DNA of 31,561 bases, from contig CAZRHS010000016.1 in the NCBI GenBank assembly GCA_964600045.1, positions 1 through 31,561 of the forward strand, in the 5' to 3' direction. Source of the stretch: Phil1 sp964600045 (lineage in GTDB: Bacteria; Bacillota; Clostridia; Christensenellales; CAG-138). Made by a program: the position numbers and the translations under genes. The notes beneath the pieces were generated by a model. That model was not told where the DNA came from. It did not search any database and was given only the letters and a program-made list of their open reading frames with translations. Numbering within the stretch: the stretch's first letter is position 1; the number at the start of each line of letters is the position of its first letter. Positions 23,392-31,554 of this stretch are shown here, piece after piece.

Positions 23392-24942
23392 ATGTTCATA
23401 AAGATTTTTCTGCTTGTAATATTCTTTGCCGTTATGATATTCATCGGCCTGTACTGCCGCAAGCACGCGACGGACGTTCGCGGCTTTGTGCTGGGCGGGC
23501 GCAGCGTTGGCCCCTGGCTTACGGCCTTCGCCTACGGCACATCGTACTTTTCCGCCGTTGTGTTCGTGGGCTACGCGGGTCAGTTCGGCTGGAAATACGG
23601 CATAGCTGCAACATGGGCCGGCATAGGCAACGCGCTTTTGGGTTCGCTGCTTGCGTGGGCGGTTCTCGGCAGGCGCACGCGCATTATGTCCCAGTGCCTG
23701 GACAGCGCCACAATGCCGGAGTTTTTCGGCAAGCGCTTCAACAGCAGGGCGCTTAAGCTTGCCTCCTCGGTGATAATATTCATATTCCTTATTCCGTACA
23801 CGGCATCGCTTTACAACGGCCTTTCCCGCCTGTTCGGCATGGCGTTCAACATAGACTATTCAATATGCGTAATAGTCATGGCTGTGCTTACGGGCATATA
23901 CGTTATAGCCGGCGGATATATGGCAACGGCCATAAACGACTTTATTCAGGGCATTATAATGCTTGTCGGCATTGTTGCCGTTATAGCGGCCGTTTTGAAG
24001 GATCAGGGCGGCTTTATGGCGGCGCTGGACAGCCTGGCGCGTGTTGAGGACGCTACGGCCACCACAACCCCCGGCGCGTTCGCTTCCTTTTTCGGGCCTG
24101 ACCCGGCAGGGCTTTTAGGCGTTGTGCTCTTAACAAGCCTTGGTACATGGGGCCTTCCGCAGATGGTGCAGAAATTCTATTCCATCAAGTCCGAGCACGA
24201 CATCGGCAAGGGCACGCTTATATCAACGCTGTTCGCGCTTGTGGTTTCCGGCGGCTGCTACTTTTTGGGCGGCTTCGGCAGGCTGTTTTCGGACAGGGTG
24301 GATATTGCAACCGACGGCTACGATGCCATAATTCCCGCAATGCTTTCCAACCTTTCGCCGTTCCTTACGGCGGTTGTGATAATACTGGTTCTGTCGGCCT
24401 CCATGTCCACTTTATCCTCGCTTGTTCTGGCCTCAAGTTCAACCTTGACGCTGGACTTTCTGAAAGATACAATTGTGAAGAATATGGATGAAAAGCGCCA
24501 GATTCTCACGATTCGCGCGCTTATAGCCGTGTTCATAGCCATTTCGGTGGTGCTTGCGCTTATTCAGCACAACTCCGCCGTAACATTCATTGCCCAGCTT
24601 ATGGGCATATCGTGGGGCGCGCTGGCCGGTGCATTCCTGGCCCCGTTCCTGTGCAGCCTTTACTTTAAGCGCACCACCAAGGCCGCATGCATGTGCAGCT
24701 TTGTATTTTCAACAGCCGTTATGCTGGCGAATATATTCTGGCGCGCGTATTTCCCAGAAATTTTGCAGTCGCCGATAAATGCGGGAGCTTTCTGCATGTT
24801 GGCGGGACTTGTCATAGTGCCTGTTGTGAGCCTGATTACACCGGCGCCCGATAAGAACTATGTTGAATCCGTATTTGCCTGCTACGACAAAAAAGTCGTG
24901 GTTGCGGCAAAGGATGCCATCGGCGAGCAAACAAATATATAA
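23392..24942 (+). CDS. Sodium:solute symporter (SSS family)
   Basis: The ATG at 23392 is preferred because the protein then begins directly with the first membrane helix (MFIKIFLLVIFF); an upstream in-frame TTG lies inside the preceding gene. The 516-residue protein has about 13 hydrophobic helices. FVLGGRSVGPWLTAFAYGTSYFSAVVF in the second helix region, IAGGYMATAINDFIQG and LSASMSTLSSLVLASSS are characteristic of the SSS/PutP family, including the sodium-site helix. Known SSS substrates include proline, pantothenate, sialic acid, acetate and phenylacetate. Within a T-box operon of aromatic-acid genes it probably brings in an aromatic acid or amino acid. It is an inner-membrane importer; the substrate is inferred from neighbours only. 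Confidence 0.88.
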   Translation: MFIKIFLLVIFFAVMIFIGLYCRKHATDVRGFVLGGRSVGPWLTAFAYGTSYFSAVVFVGYAGQFGWKYGIAATWAGIGNALLGSLLAWAVLGRRTRIMSQCLDSATMPEFFGKRFNSRALKLASSVIIFIFLIPYTASLYNGLSRLFGMAFNIDYSICVIVMAVLTGIYVIAGGYMATAINDFIQGIIMLVGIVAVIAAVLKDQGGFMAALDSLARVEDATATTTPGAFASFFGPDPAGLLGVVLLTSLGTWGLPQMVQKFYSIKSEHDIGKGTLISTLFALVVSGGCYFLGGFGRLFSDRVDIATDGYDAIIPAMLSNLSPFLTAVVIILVLSASMSTLSSLVLASSSTLTLDFLKDTIVKNMDEKRQILTIRALIAVFIAISVVLALIQHNSAVTFIAQLMGISWGALAGAFLAPFLCSLYFKRTTKAACMCSFVFSTAVMLANIFWRAYFPEILQSPINAGAFCMLAGLVIVPVVSLITPAPDKNYVESVFACYDKKVVVAAKDAIGEQTNI

Positions 24943-24956
24943 GGAGGAATCCCATT

Positions 24957-26684
24957 ATGAAAACACTGATGCTCGGCAACGAAGCCGCGGCAAGAGGCCT
25001 TTTTGAGGCCGGATGCAGCTTCGTATCCAGCTATCCCGGCACGCCCAGCACGGAAATTACCGAGTGCGCGGCTAAGTACCCGGAGATTTACGCCGAATGG
25101 GCGCCCAACGAAAAGGTAGCCATGGAAGCTGCCTTTGGCGCGAGCCTTTCCGGCCGCCGCAGCTTTTGCGGCATGAAACACGTTGGCCTTAACGTAGCGG
25201 CGGATCCGCTGTTTACGCTTTCATATACCGGCGTTCGCGGCGGCATGATAATAGGCGTGGCTGACGATGCGGGCATGCATTCTTCCCAGAACGAGCAGGA
25301 TTCCCGCCACTACGCCATAGCCGCCAAGCTGCCCATGCTTGAGCCCTCGGATGCCGAGGAGTCGCTTAACTTTACAAAGCTTGCCTACGAGCTTTCCGAA
25401 AAATACGATACGCCGGTTCTGCTTAAAATGTGCACCCGCGTAGCGCATTCGCAGAGCATTGTGGAAACGAGCGACAGGGTTGAGTTCACCCCCGTTCCCT
25501 ATGAGAAAAACATAGCCAAGTTTGTTATGATGCCCGCCTGCGCCAAGGCTCGCCATCCCATAGTTGAGCAGCGCACGCTGGCCCTGCAGAACTGGGCCGA
25601 AACGGCGGAGATAAACCGCCTTGAAGAAGGTAAGGATCATTCAATCGGCATTATCACCTCCTCCACAAGCTATGAATACGTGAAGGAAGTTTGCGGCGAC
25701 AAGTACCCCGTGCTTAAGCTTGGCATGATAAACCCGCTGCCCGTTGAAAAGATTATCAATTTTGCCAAGAGCGTTGAGAAGGTTATAGTTGTTGAGGAGC
25801 TTGACGGCATTATAGAAAACCATTGCCGCGCGATAGGCGTAAGCAACGTTACCGGCAAGGAGCTTTTCGGCTGCATAGGCGAATTCAGCCAGAATTACGT
25901 GGCGGAGAAGCTTGGCATGGCCGCGCACACCGGCGCTAAGCTTGATGAGACCATACCCGGCCGCCCGCCCGTGATGTGCGCCGGCTGCCCGCACAGGGGA
26001 CTTTTCTACACGCTTAAGAAGAATAAGCTTACGGTACTTGGCGACATAGGCTGCTATACCCTCGGCGCCGCCGCCCCGCTGCAGGCGATAGATTCAACAA
26101 TATGCATGGGCGCGTCCGTTTCCGGTCTGCACGGCTTCAACAAGGCCTCCGGCGAAGCGAACGCCAACCACACCGTTGCCGTAATAGGCGATTCCACGTT
26201 TATGCACTCCGGCGTAACCGGCCTTATAAACATAGCCTACAACGAATCCACCTCAACGGTGATAATACTGGATAACTCCATAACCGGCATGACCGGCCAT
26301 CAGCAGAACCCCACCACGGGCTTTAACCTTAAGGGTGACCCGTGCACAAAGATAGACCTTGAGTCGCTTTGCCACGCGGTTGGCATAAGAAGGGTTCAGG
26401 TTGTTGATCCCTACGACCTTGCCGCCTGCGACAAGGCCATAAAGGAAGAGCTGGCAGCCGATGAGCCTTCCGTTATAATCTCCCGCAGGCCGTGCGCCCT
26501 GCTTAAATATGTTAAGCACCGCGGACCCATCACGGCGGACGCGGACAAGTGCATAGGCTGCAGGGCCTGTATGCAGCTGGGCTGCCCCGCCATAAGCGTT
26601 ACGGACGGCAAAGTGAAAATAGACAATACTCTCTGCACCGGATGCGGCCTGTGCTCTCAGCTGTGCCGCAAGGGCGCCATATAA
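24957..26684 (+). CDS. iorA: Indolepyruvate ferredoxin oxidoreductase, alpha subunit
   Basis: This 575-residue protein has the IorA layout: an N-terminal pyrimidine-binding domain starting MLGNEAAARGLFEAG with SYPGTPSTEI, a middle domain, CAGCPHRGLFYTLKK, a TPP domain with GDIGCYTLGAA, GDSTFMHSG and ILDNSITGMTGHQQNP, and two [4Fe-4S] sites at the C-terminus (CIGCRACMQLGCP from residue 532 and CTGCGLCSQLC). The enzyme reversibly converts arylpyruvates plus CoA to arylacetyl-CoA, CO2 and reduced ferredoxin, and acts on indole-, phenyl- and 4-hydroxyphenylpyruvate. AGGAGG precedes the start. The beta subunit gene follows after 15 bases. All cofactor motifs seem intact. In this T-box operon the carboxylating direction is a real possibility. 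Confidence 0.94.
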   Translation: MKTLMLGNEAAARGLFEAGCSFVSSYPGTPSTEITECAAKYPEIYAEWAPNEKVAMEAAFGASLSGRRSFCGMKHVGLNVAADPLFTLSYTGVRGGMIIGVADDAGMHSSQNEQDSRHYAIAAKLPMLEPSDAEESLNFTKLAYELSEKYDTPVLLKMCTRVAHSQSIVETSDRVEFTPVPYEKNIAKFVMMPACAKARHPIVEQRTLALQNWAETAEINRLEEGKDHSIGIITSSTSYEYVKEVCGDKYPVLKLGMINPLPVEKIINFAKSVEKVIVVEELDGIIENHCRAIGVSNVTGKELFGCIGEFSQNYVAEKLGMAAHTGAKLDETIPGRPPVMCAGCPHRGLFYTLKKNKLTVLGDIGCYTLGAAAPLQAIDSTICMGASVSGLHGFNKASGEANANHTVAVIGDSTFMHSGVTGLINIAYNESTSTVIILDNSITGMTGHQQNPTTGFNLKGDPCTKIDLESLCHAVGIRRVQVVDPYDLAACDKAIKEELAADEPSVIISRRPCALLKYVKHRGPITADADKCIGCRACMQLGCPAISVTDGKVKIDNTLCTGCGLCSQLCRKGAI

Positions 26685-26699
26685 TAAGGAGGCATCGCC

Positions 26700-27272
26700 A
26701 TGGAAACGAAAAACATCATGATAGTCGGTGTCGGCGGGCAGGGAACGCTGCTGGCGAGCAAGCTGCTCGGCCGCATTCTGCTTGAAAACGGCTACGACGT
26801 AAAGGTAAGCGAGGTTCACGGCATGAGCCAGCGCGGCGGCAGCGTTGTAACATACGTGCGCTACGGCGACAAGGTATATTCCCCCATTATAGATAAAGGT
26901 GAGGCGGACATAGTAATGTCCTTTGAGCTGCTTGAGGCGGCGCGCTGGGCAGAATACCTTAAGGAAGGCGGAGTGCTGCTGACCAACACTCAAAAGATTA
27001 ACCCCATGCCGGTAATTACGGGCGCGGCGGAATACCCCGAAAACCTGGAAGAAAAGCTTGCCAAGCTGCCCATTAAGCTTGATGCTATGGACGCGCTTTC
27101 GCTTGCGGAGCAGGCAGGCTCATCAAAGGCCGTAAATCTGGTGCTGCTCGGAAGGCTGAGCAAGCATTTCCCGTTCACGGCAGAGCAGTGGCAGGATGCC
27201 ATTGAAAAGAGCGTACCGGCAAAATTCCTTGAACTCAATAAAAAAGCTTTCGCGCTTGGCGCAGAGGCTTAA
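26700..27272 (+). CDS. iorB: Indolepyruvate ferredoxin oxidoreductase, beta subunit
   Basis: This 190-residue protein is the gamma-domain-type partner of IorA. It begins with IMIVGVGGQGTLLASKLLG and has VSEVHGMSQRGGSVVTYVRYG, both standard for IorB and the related PorG family. The domain helps bind CoA and completes the active site. AAGGAGG lies before the ATG. It follows iorA directly and precedes a phenylacetate-CoA ligase gene, an arrangement seen in many anaerobes. Length is normal for IorB without a fused extra domain. Confidence 0.93.
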   Translation: METKNIMIVGVGGQGTLLASKLLGRILLENGYDVKVSEVHGMSQRGGSVVTYVRYGDKVYSPIIDKGEADIVMSFELLEAARWAEYLKEGGVLLTNTQKINPMPVITGAAEYPENLEEKLAKLPIKLDAMDALSLAEQAGSSKAVNLVLLGRLSKHFPFTAEQWQDAIEKSVPAKFLELNKKAFALGAEA

Positions 27273-27288
27273 AATATAAGGAGATTCC

Positions 27289-28587
27289 ATGGAACGGTAT
27301 TTTCAAAAGGAAATCGAGTGCGCAAGCCCTGAGCAGATAAAGGCCTGGCAGGACGAGCGGCTGGTGGCCCAGGTGCGCCACGTTTGGAACAACGTGCCGT
27401 ACTACAAGGCTAAAATGGAAGAAAAGGGCGTTACGCCGGACGATATAAAGGGCCGGGACGACCTGTATAAGCTTCCGTTTATATCCAAGGCGGACCTGAG
27501 GGAAGCTTATCCCTACGGTTTGTTGGGTGTTCCGCTTAAGGACTGCGTGCGCATTCACTCAACATCCGGCACAACCGGAAAGCGCGTGGTGGCGTTCTAT
27601 ACAAAAGAGGACATAGACCTTTGGGAAGACTGCTGCGCAAGGGCTATTGTGGCCGCGGGCGGAACGAACGAGGATGTTTGCCAGGTGGCTTACGGCTACG
27701 GCCTTTTCACCGGCGGTTTCGGCCTTAACGGCGGCAGCCAGAAGCTTGGCAGCCTTACGCTGCCCATGTCCTCCGGCAATACGGACAGGCAGCTGCAGTT
27801 TATGGAGGACCTTGGCACAACCATTCTTTGCTGCACCCCCTCCTACGCCGCGTATCTTGCCGAATCCATACACGAGCGCGGTCTGCAGGACAGGATACAC
27901 CTGAAGGCCGGCATATTCGGCGCGGAGGCCTGGAGCGAGCAGATGAGGCAGGATATTCAGAAGAGCCTTGGCATAAAGGCATTTGATATTTACGGCCTTA
28001 CGGAGCTTTCCGGACCGGGCGTTGCATACGAATGCAGCGCGCAGACGGGCATGCACATAAACGAGGACCACTTTATAGCCGAGATTATAGACCCCGATAC
28101 GGGCGAAGTGCTGCCGGACGGCACGCAGGGCGAGCTTGTTTTCACGTCCATAACCAAAAAGGCGTTCCCTCTGCTTCGCTACCGCACAAGGGATATATGC
28201 GTGCTTACTCGCGAAAAATGCTCCTGCGGGCGCACTCACGTAAAGATGTGCAAGCCCATGGGCCGCAGCGACGATATGCTTATTGTAAAGGGCGTAAACG
28301 TATTCCCGTCGCAGATAGAGACCGTGCTGCTTGAGCAGGGCTACACGTCCAACTATCAGATAGTTGTGGACCGCGTGAACAATTCCGATACGCTCGACGT
28401 GCTTGTTGAGATGACTCAGGAGCACTTCTCGGATTCTCTTGCCGATATTACAAAGCGGGAAAAGAGCCTTGTGGCGGCGCTGAAGGCAATGCTTGGCATA
28501 TACGCGCAGGTGCATCTGGTTACGCCCAAGTCCATCGCCCGCAGCGAGGGCAAGGCAATCCGCGTAATAGACAAGCGCAAAATATAA
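27289..28587 (+). CDS. paaK: Phenylacetate-CoA ligase
   Basis: This 432-residue AMP-forming ligase is normal in length for PaaK. Diagnostic blocks are VRHVWNNVPYYKAKM near residue 35, HSTSGTTGKRVVAFYT (the ATP loop, near 88), YGYGLFTGGFGLNGG, FGAEAWSEQMR, YGLTELSGPGVAYEC, LLRYRTRD, GRSDDMLIVKGVNVFPSQIE and the C-terminal lysine region SEGKAIRV. It activates phenylacetate and close relatives such as 4-hydroxyphenylacetate or indoleacetate to CoA thioesters. Placed after iorAB, it can either release or trap arylacetates. AAGGAG precedes the start. It is the second acid-CoA ligase in the operon, unrelated in close sequence to the first, and is followed after ten bases by the ACT-domain gene. Confidence 0.93.
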   Translation: MERYFQKEIECASPEQIKAWQDERLVAQVRHVWNNVPYYKAKMEEKGVTPDDIKGRDDLYKLPFISKADLREAYPYGLLGVPLKDCVRIHSTSGTTGKRVVAFYTKEDIDLWEDCCARAIVAAGGTNEDVCQVAYGYGLFTGGFGLNGGSQKLGSLTLPMSSGNTDRQLQFMEDLGTTILCCTPSYAAYLAESIHERGLQDRIHLKAGIFGAEAWSEQMRQDIQKSLGIKAFDIYGLTELSGPGVAYECSAQTGMHINEDHFIAEIIDPDTGEVLPDGTQGELVFTSITKKAFPLLRYRTRDICVLTREKCSCGRTHVKMCKPMGRSDDMLIVKGVNVFPSQIETVLLEQGYTSNYQIVVDRVNNSDTLDVLVEMTQEHFSDSLADITKREKSLVAALKAMLGIYAQVHLVTPKSIARSEGKAIRVIDKRKI

Positions 28588-28597
28588 GGAGGAAAGC

Positions 28598-29035
28598 ATG
28601 GCTATCAATCAAATTTCCGTTTTTCTTGAAAACCGCGCGGGTCAGCTTGCGGAAATCACAAGTTTGCTTGCGAAGGGCGGCGTAGACCTGAGGGCGATAA
28701 ACATAGCGGAAACAAGCGACTACGGCGTGCTTCGCCTTATTGCCGCCAACGAGGCGGAAGCGGAGAAGGTGCTTAAGGATAACGGCTTTATATTCTCCGT
28801 AAGCGAGGTTGTTGCCGCGGGCGTGCCCGATGAGCCCGGCGGACTGAGCAAGCTGCTTAGGCTGCTTGCGGAAAAGAATATTGACGTAAACTATATGTAT
28901 TCCATATTCGGCCGGCCCAACGGCATGGCGTATATGGTGCTTCGCGTTGCGGAGCCTGCGGCGGTATCGGCGCTGCTCGGGGCAAGCGGAATTGAGCTTG
29001 CCGCGAACGAAACGCTTGGCATAAGCGCAAACTAA
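28598..29035 (+). CDS. Tandem ACT-domain protein
   Basis: This 145-residue protein is almost entirely two ACT domains. The first starts ISVFLENRAGQLAEITSLLA and the second begins near residue 70, VPDEPGGLSKLLRLLAEKN. The ENRAGQLAEI and EPGGLSKL turns are the typical ligand-binding loops, and ACT pairs commonly bind amino acids. Family members are often found beside paaK and iorAB in anaerobes, but their role is not well settled. It probably senses an aromatic amino acid and tunes a partner enzyme of the operon. There is no catalytic or DNA-binding domain. AGGAGG precedes the start, and it is ten bases after paaK. Confidence 0.88.
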   Translation: MAINQISVFLENRAGQLAEITSLLAKGGVDLRAINIAETSDYGVLRLIAANEAEAEKVLKDNGFIFSVSEVVAAGVPDEPGGLSKLLRLLAEKNIDVNYMYSIFGRPNGMAYMVLRVAEPAAVSALLGASGIELAANETLGISAN

Positions 29036-29058
29036 TTAAGAAAGACAGGTAAAAATAT

Positions 29059-30228
29059 ATGCAGGAAATGAGCAGAAAAAACAAGCTCTTCACCGATTCG
29101 GTAATACGCCGCATGACCCGCGTGAGCATTGCTTGCGGGGCCATAAACCTGGCGCAGGGTTTCCCGGATTTTGATCCCCCCAAGGAACTTACCGACAGGC
29201 TTGCCGAGGTAAGCAAGGTTGGCCCTCACCAGTACCCCATAACCATGGGCGCGCCCAACTTCCGCCAGGCGCTCGCGCGCAAGGCCGGCCGCTTTATGGG
29301 CCGCACGCTTGACCCGGAAACGGACATGGTTGTTACCATAGGCTCCACCGAGGCGATGGTTGATACCATATTTGCCCTTACCAACCCCGGGGACAAGATT
29401 ATAATGTTCTCCCCCTATTTTGAGAACTATCGCGCGCAGGCCATTATGGCGGACTGCGAGCCGGTGTTTGTGCCGCTGGTACCGCCCGAATTCAACTTTG
29501 ACCCCAACGCGCTTGAGGATGCATTCAAGGGCGGCGCTAAGGCCATACTTATCTGCAACCCCTCAAACCCTTCCGGCAAGGTGTTTACGTATGATGAGCT
29601 TAAGACGATTGCCGACCTTTGCATAAAGTACGACGCGTTCGCCATTATGGACGAGGTTTATGAGCACATAGTGTACGACGGGCATAAGCACATTTATATG
29701 AACAGCCTGCCCGGCATGTGGGAGCGCACGGTAAGCTGCTCCAGCCTTTCAAAGACCTATTCCATCACCGGCTGGCGTTTGGGCTACGCCATCGCGCCCA
29801 AGCACATTATGGACCGCATAAAGCAATACCACGACTTTAACGCCGTTGGTGCCGCCTCCCCGCTTATGGAGGCCGCGGTTGTGGGCCTTAATATGCCGGA
29901 CAGCTACTATAAGGAATTCGGCGAGCACTACGCGCACATGAAGAAGCTGTTTACGGACGGCCTTAAGCAGATCGGCATACCCTTTACCGATCCGCAGGGC
30001 GCGTACTTTGTGCTGGCGGACATAGGGCCGTATATGCGTAAGGGTGAGGCCGATACGGACTTCTGCCTTGAAATGGCGGAAAAGGTTGGCGTTGCCTGCG
30101 TGCCCGGCACATCCTTCTTCAACGAGAACATAAATCACATAGTGCGCGTGCACTTTGCCAAGAAGGACGAAACGCTTATAGAGGCGCTTGATCGTCTTTC
30201 ACACCTTAGGGAAAAGATGGGCAGATAA
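29059..30228 (+). CDS. Class I/II PLP aminotransferase (aromatic/aspartate aminotransferase-like)
   Basis: This 389-residue enzyme is a fold-type I transaminase. INLAQGFPDFDPP near residue 32, YPITMGAPNFRQALARK, CNPSNPSGKVFTYDEL, MDEVYEHIVYDG and SSLSKTYSITGWRLGY with the PLP lysine at Lys232 are typical of the kynurenine/aromatic aminotransferase-like branch. It would interconvert tyrosine or phenylalanine with their 2-oxo acids, supplying or consuming the arylpyruvate used by IorAB. It is the last gene of the T-box operon, and a terminator follows. The ATG at 29059 has a weak AGG upstream; an in-frame ATG at 29068 is equally possible. A methionine or aspartate substrate cannot be excluded from sequence alone. 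Confidence 0.9.
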   Translation: MQEMSRKNKLFTDSVIRRMTRVSIACGAINLAQGFPDFDPPKELTDRLAEVSKVGPHQYPITMGAPNFRQALARKAGRFMGRTLDPETDMVVTIGSTEAMVDTIFALTNPGDKIIMFSPYFENYRAQAIMADCEPVFVPLVPPEFNFDPNALEDAFKGGAKAILICNPSNPSGKVFTYDELKTIADLCIKYDAFAIMDEVYEHIVYDGHKHIYMNSLPGMWERTVSCSSLSKTYSITGWRLGYAIAPKHIMDRIKQYHDFNAVGAASPLMEAAVVGLNMPDSYYKEFGEHYAHMKKLFTDGLKQIGIPFTDPQGAYFVLADIGPYMRKGEADTDFCLEMAEKVGVACVPGTSFFNENINHIVRVHFAKKDETLIEALDRLSHLREKMGR

Positions 30229-30245
30229 TCAAAAGCCGAATCATA

Positions 30246-30279
30246 AAGCCGAGCGACGTAAATGCCGCCCGGCTTTTTT
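30246..30279 (+). terminator. Intrinsic terminator of the aromatic operon
   Basis: AAGCCG (30246-30251) pairs with CGGCTT (30270-30275) and, after an A/C mismatch, GCG/CGC extends the stem. Six Ts follow (30274-30279). It lies between convergent genes; on the minus strand only three Ts follow, so it is weak for the alcohol dehydrogenase gene. Confidence 0.82.
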
Positions 30280-30342
30280 ATTAATTTTTTTGAAAAGACT
30301 TGATAACATGCGGATAAAGCGAAAAATCAGATTGGAAAGCGG

Positions 30343-31554
30343 CTACTCACGGCCGCATTTTATTTTGTTTATAACCGCTCTGCAGTGCGCGCGGTCGTAG
30401 ATAACAGGCACGGGATAGACCGGATTTGCTTCCTTGAGCGCCCAGTTTATCATGGTGTCCACGTCCTCATCCTTTATAAAATCAAAGCCCGTGGGTATGC
30501 CGAAGCGCGCATTCATGGCGCGTATTTCCGCTATAAAATTCTTTGCCTTTTCTTCCTCGCTGCCGCCGCCTATGCCCGCAATGTCCGCAAGGCGCGCAAG
30601 CTTTTTATAAACAACCTTTCCGTAATCCTCAAGCACTATCGGCAGAATTACCGCGTTCGCCAGGCCGTGCGCTGTACCGTAAAGGCCGCCCAATGTATGC
30701 GCTATGGCATGTACGTTGCCTACACCCGCGCGGGTGAATGCGAATCCGGCCTTAAACGAGGCCTCAAGCATCTTTTCCCTGGCTTCGATATCGTGCCCGT
30801 TATTATAGGCGCGTTCAAGGTATTTGAATATTCCGTCCACGGCTTCTTCCGCAAGGCGATAGCTTTCCTTTGTGTTATACGTCCAGCAGATATAGGCCTC
30901 AACGGCGTGAGTGAGGGCATCCATGCCCGTTGCGGCGGTTGTCATGGGCGGCAGGTTAAGGGTAAGCTCCGGATCAAGCACGGCGTATTTTGGGATAAGG
31001 CACAAATCCATTATGGCGGCCTTATGATGGGTTTTCGAATCGGTTATAACGGCGGCGATGGTTGTTTCGCTGCCCGTGCCGGCCGTTGTGGGAACAGCTA
31101 TAAACGGCGGTATCGTCCTACGCACCTTAAGCAGGCCGCTCAGCTTTTGAACCGTTTTGCCCGGGCGCACTATAAGCGCGGCGGCGGCTTTTGCGGCATC
31201 CATGGGGCTTCCCCCGCCCACGGCGATTATCCCGTCGCAGCCGGCGGCGATATACGCGTTTTTTATCCTTTCGCAGGTATCGGACGTGGGGTTGTTTTCA
31301 ACATCGCTGAATATTTCATATTCAATGCCCGCGCTCTCCATAGCATCAATCAGCGGCGGCAAAAGCAGGCGGCGCACCGTAGGGCCCGAAACAACAAGCG
31401 GCTTTTTCACGCCCTCTTTTTCAAGAAGCCCCGGTATTTCCCTAAGCTTCCCCTGCCCGCTCACCACAATAGGCCTGCGCCATTTAAGGCACCGCGCCCC
31501 GAAGTTAAACACAAACTGAAACGCGCGATAGTATATATTCTGTATAAGGCTCAT
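30343..31554 (-). CDS. Iron-containing alcohol dehydrogenase
   Basis: This 403-residue protein belongs to the group III iron-dependent alcohol dehydrogenases. The NAD(P)-binding region has AVGGGSPMDAAKA (from residue 111) and PTTAGTGSE (155-163). The metal ligands are Asp212 and His216 in GMDALTHAVEAY, His286 in AIAHTLGG and His296 in GTAHG. These enzymes reduce aldehydes to alcohols or the reverse, and include butanol, 1,3-propanediol and lactaldehyde dehydrogenases; the substrate is not clear here. The N-terminal MSLIQNIYYRAFQFVFNF is more hydrophobic than usual. The gene starts seven bases from the right edge, so its ribosome binding site and promoter are mostly outside. It is convergent with the aromatic operon and no strong terminator follows it. 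Confidence 0.9.
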   Translation of the reverse strand: MSLIQNIYYRAFQFVFNFGARCLKWRRPIVVSGQGKLREIPGLLEKEGVKKPLVVSGPTVRRLLLPPLIDAMESAGIEYEIFSDVENNPTSDTCERIKNAYIAAGCDGIIAVGGGSPMDAAKAAAALIVRPGKTVQKLSGLLKVRRTIPPFIAVPTTAGTGSETTIAAVITDSKTHHKAAIMDLCLIPKYAVLDPELTLNLPPMTTAATGMDALTHAVEAYICWTYNTKESYRLAEEAVDGIFKYLERAYNNGHDIEAREKMLEASFKAGFAFTRAGVGNVHAIAHTLGGLYGTAHGLANAVILPIVLEDYGKVVYKKLARLADIAGIGGGSEEEKAKNFIAEIRAMNARFGIPTGFDFIKDEDVDTMINWALKEANPVYPVPVIYDRAHCRAVINKIKCGRE

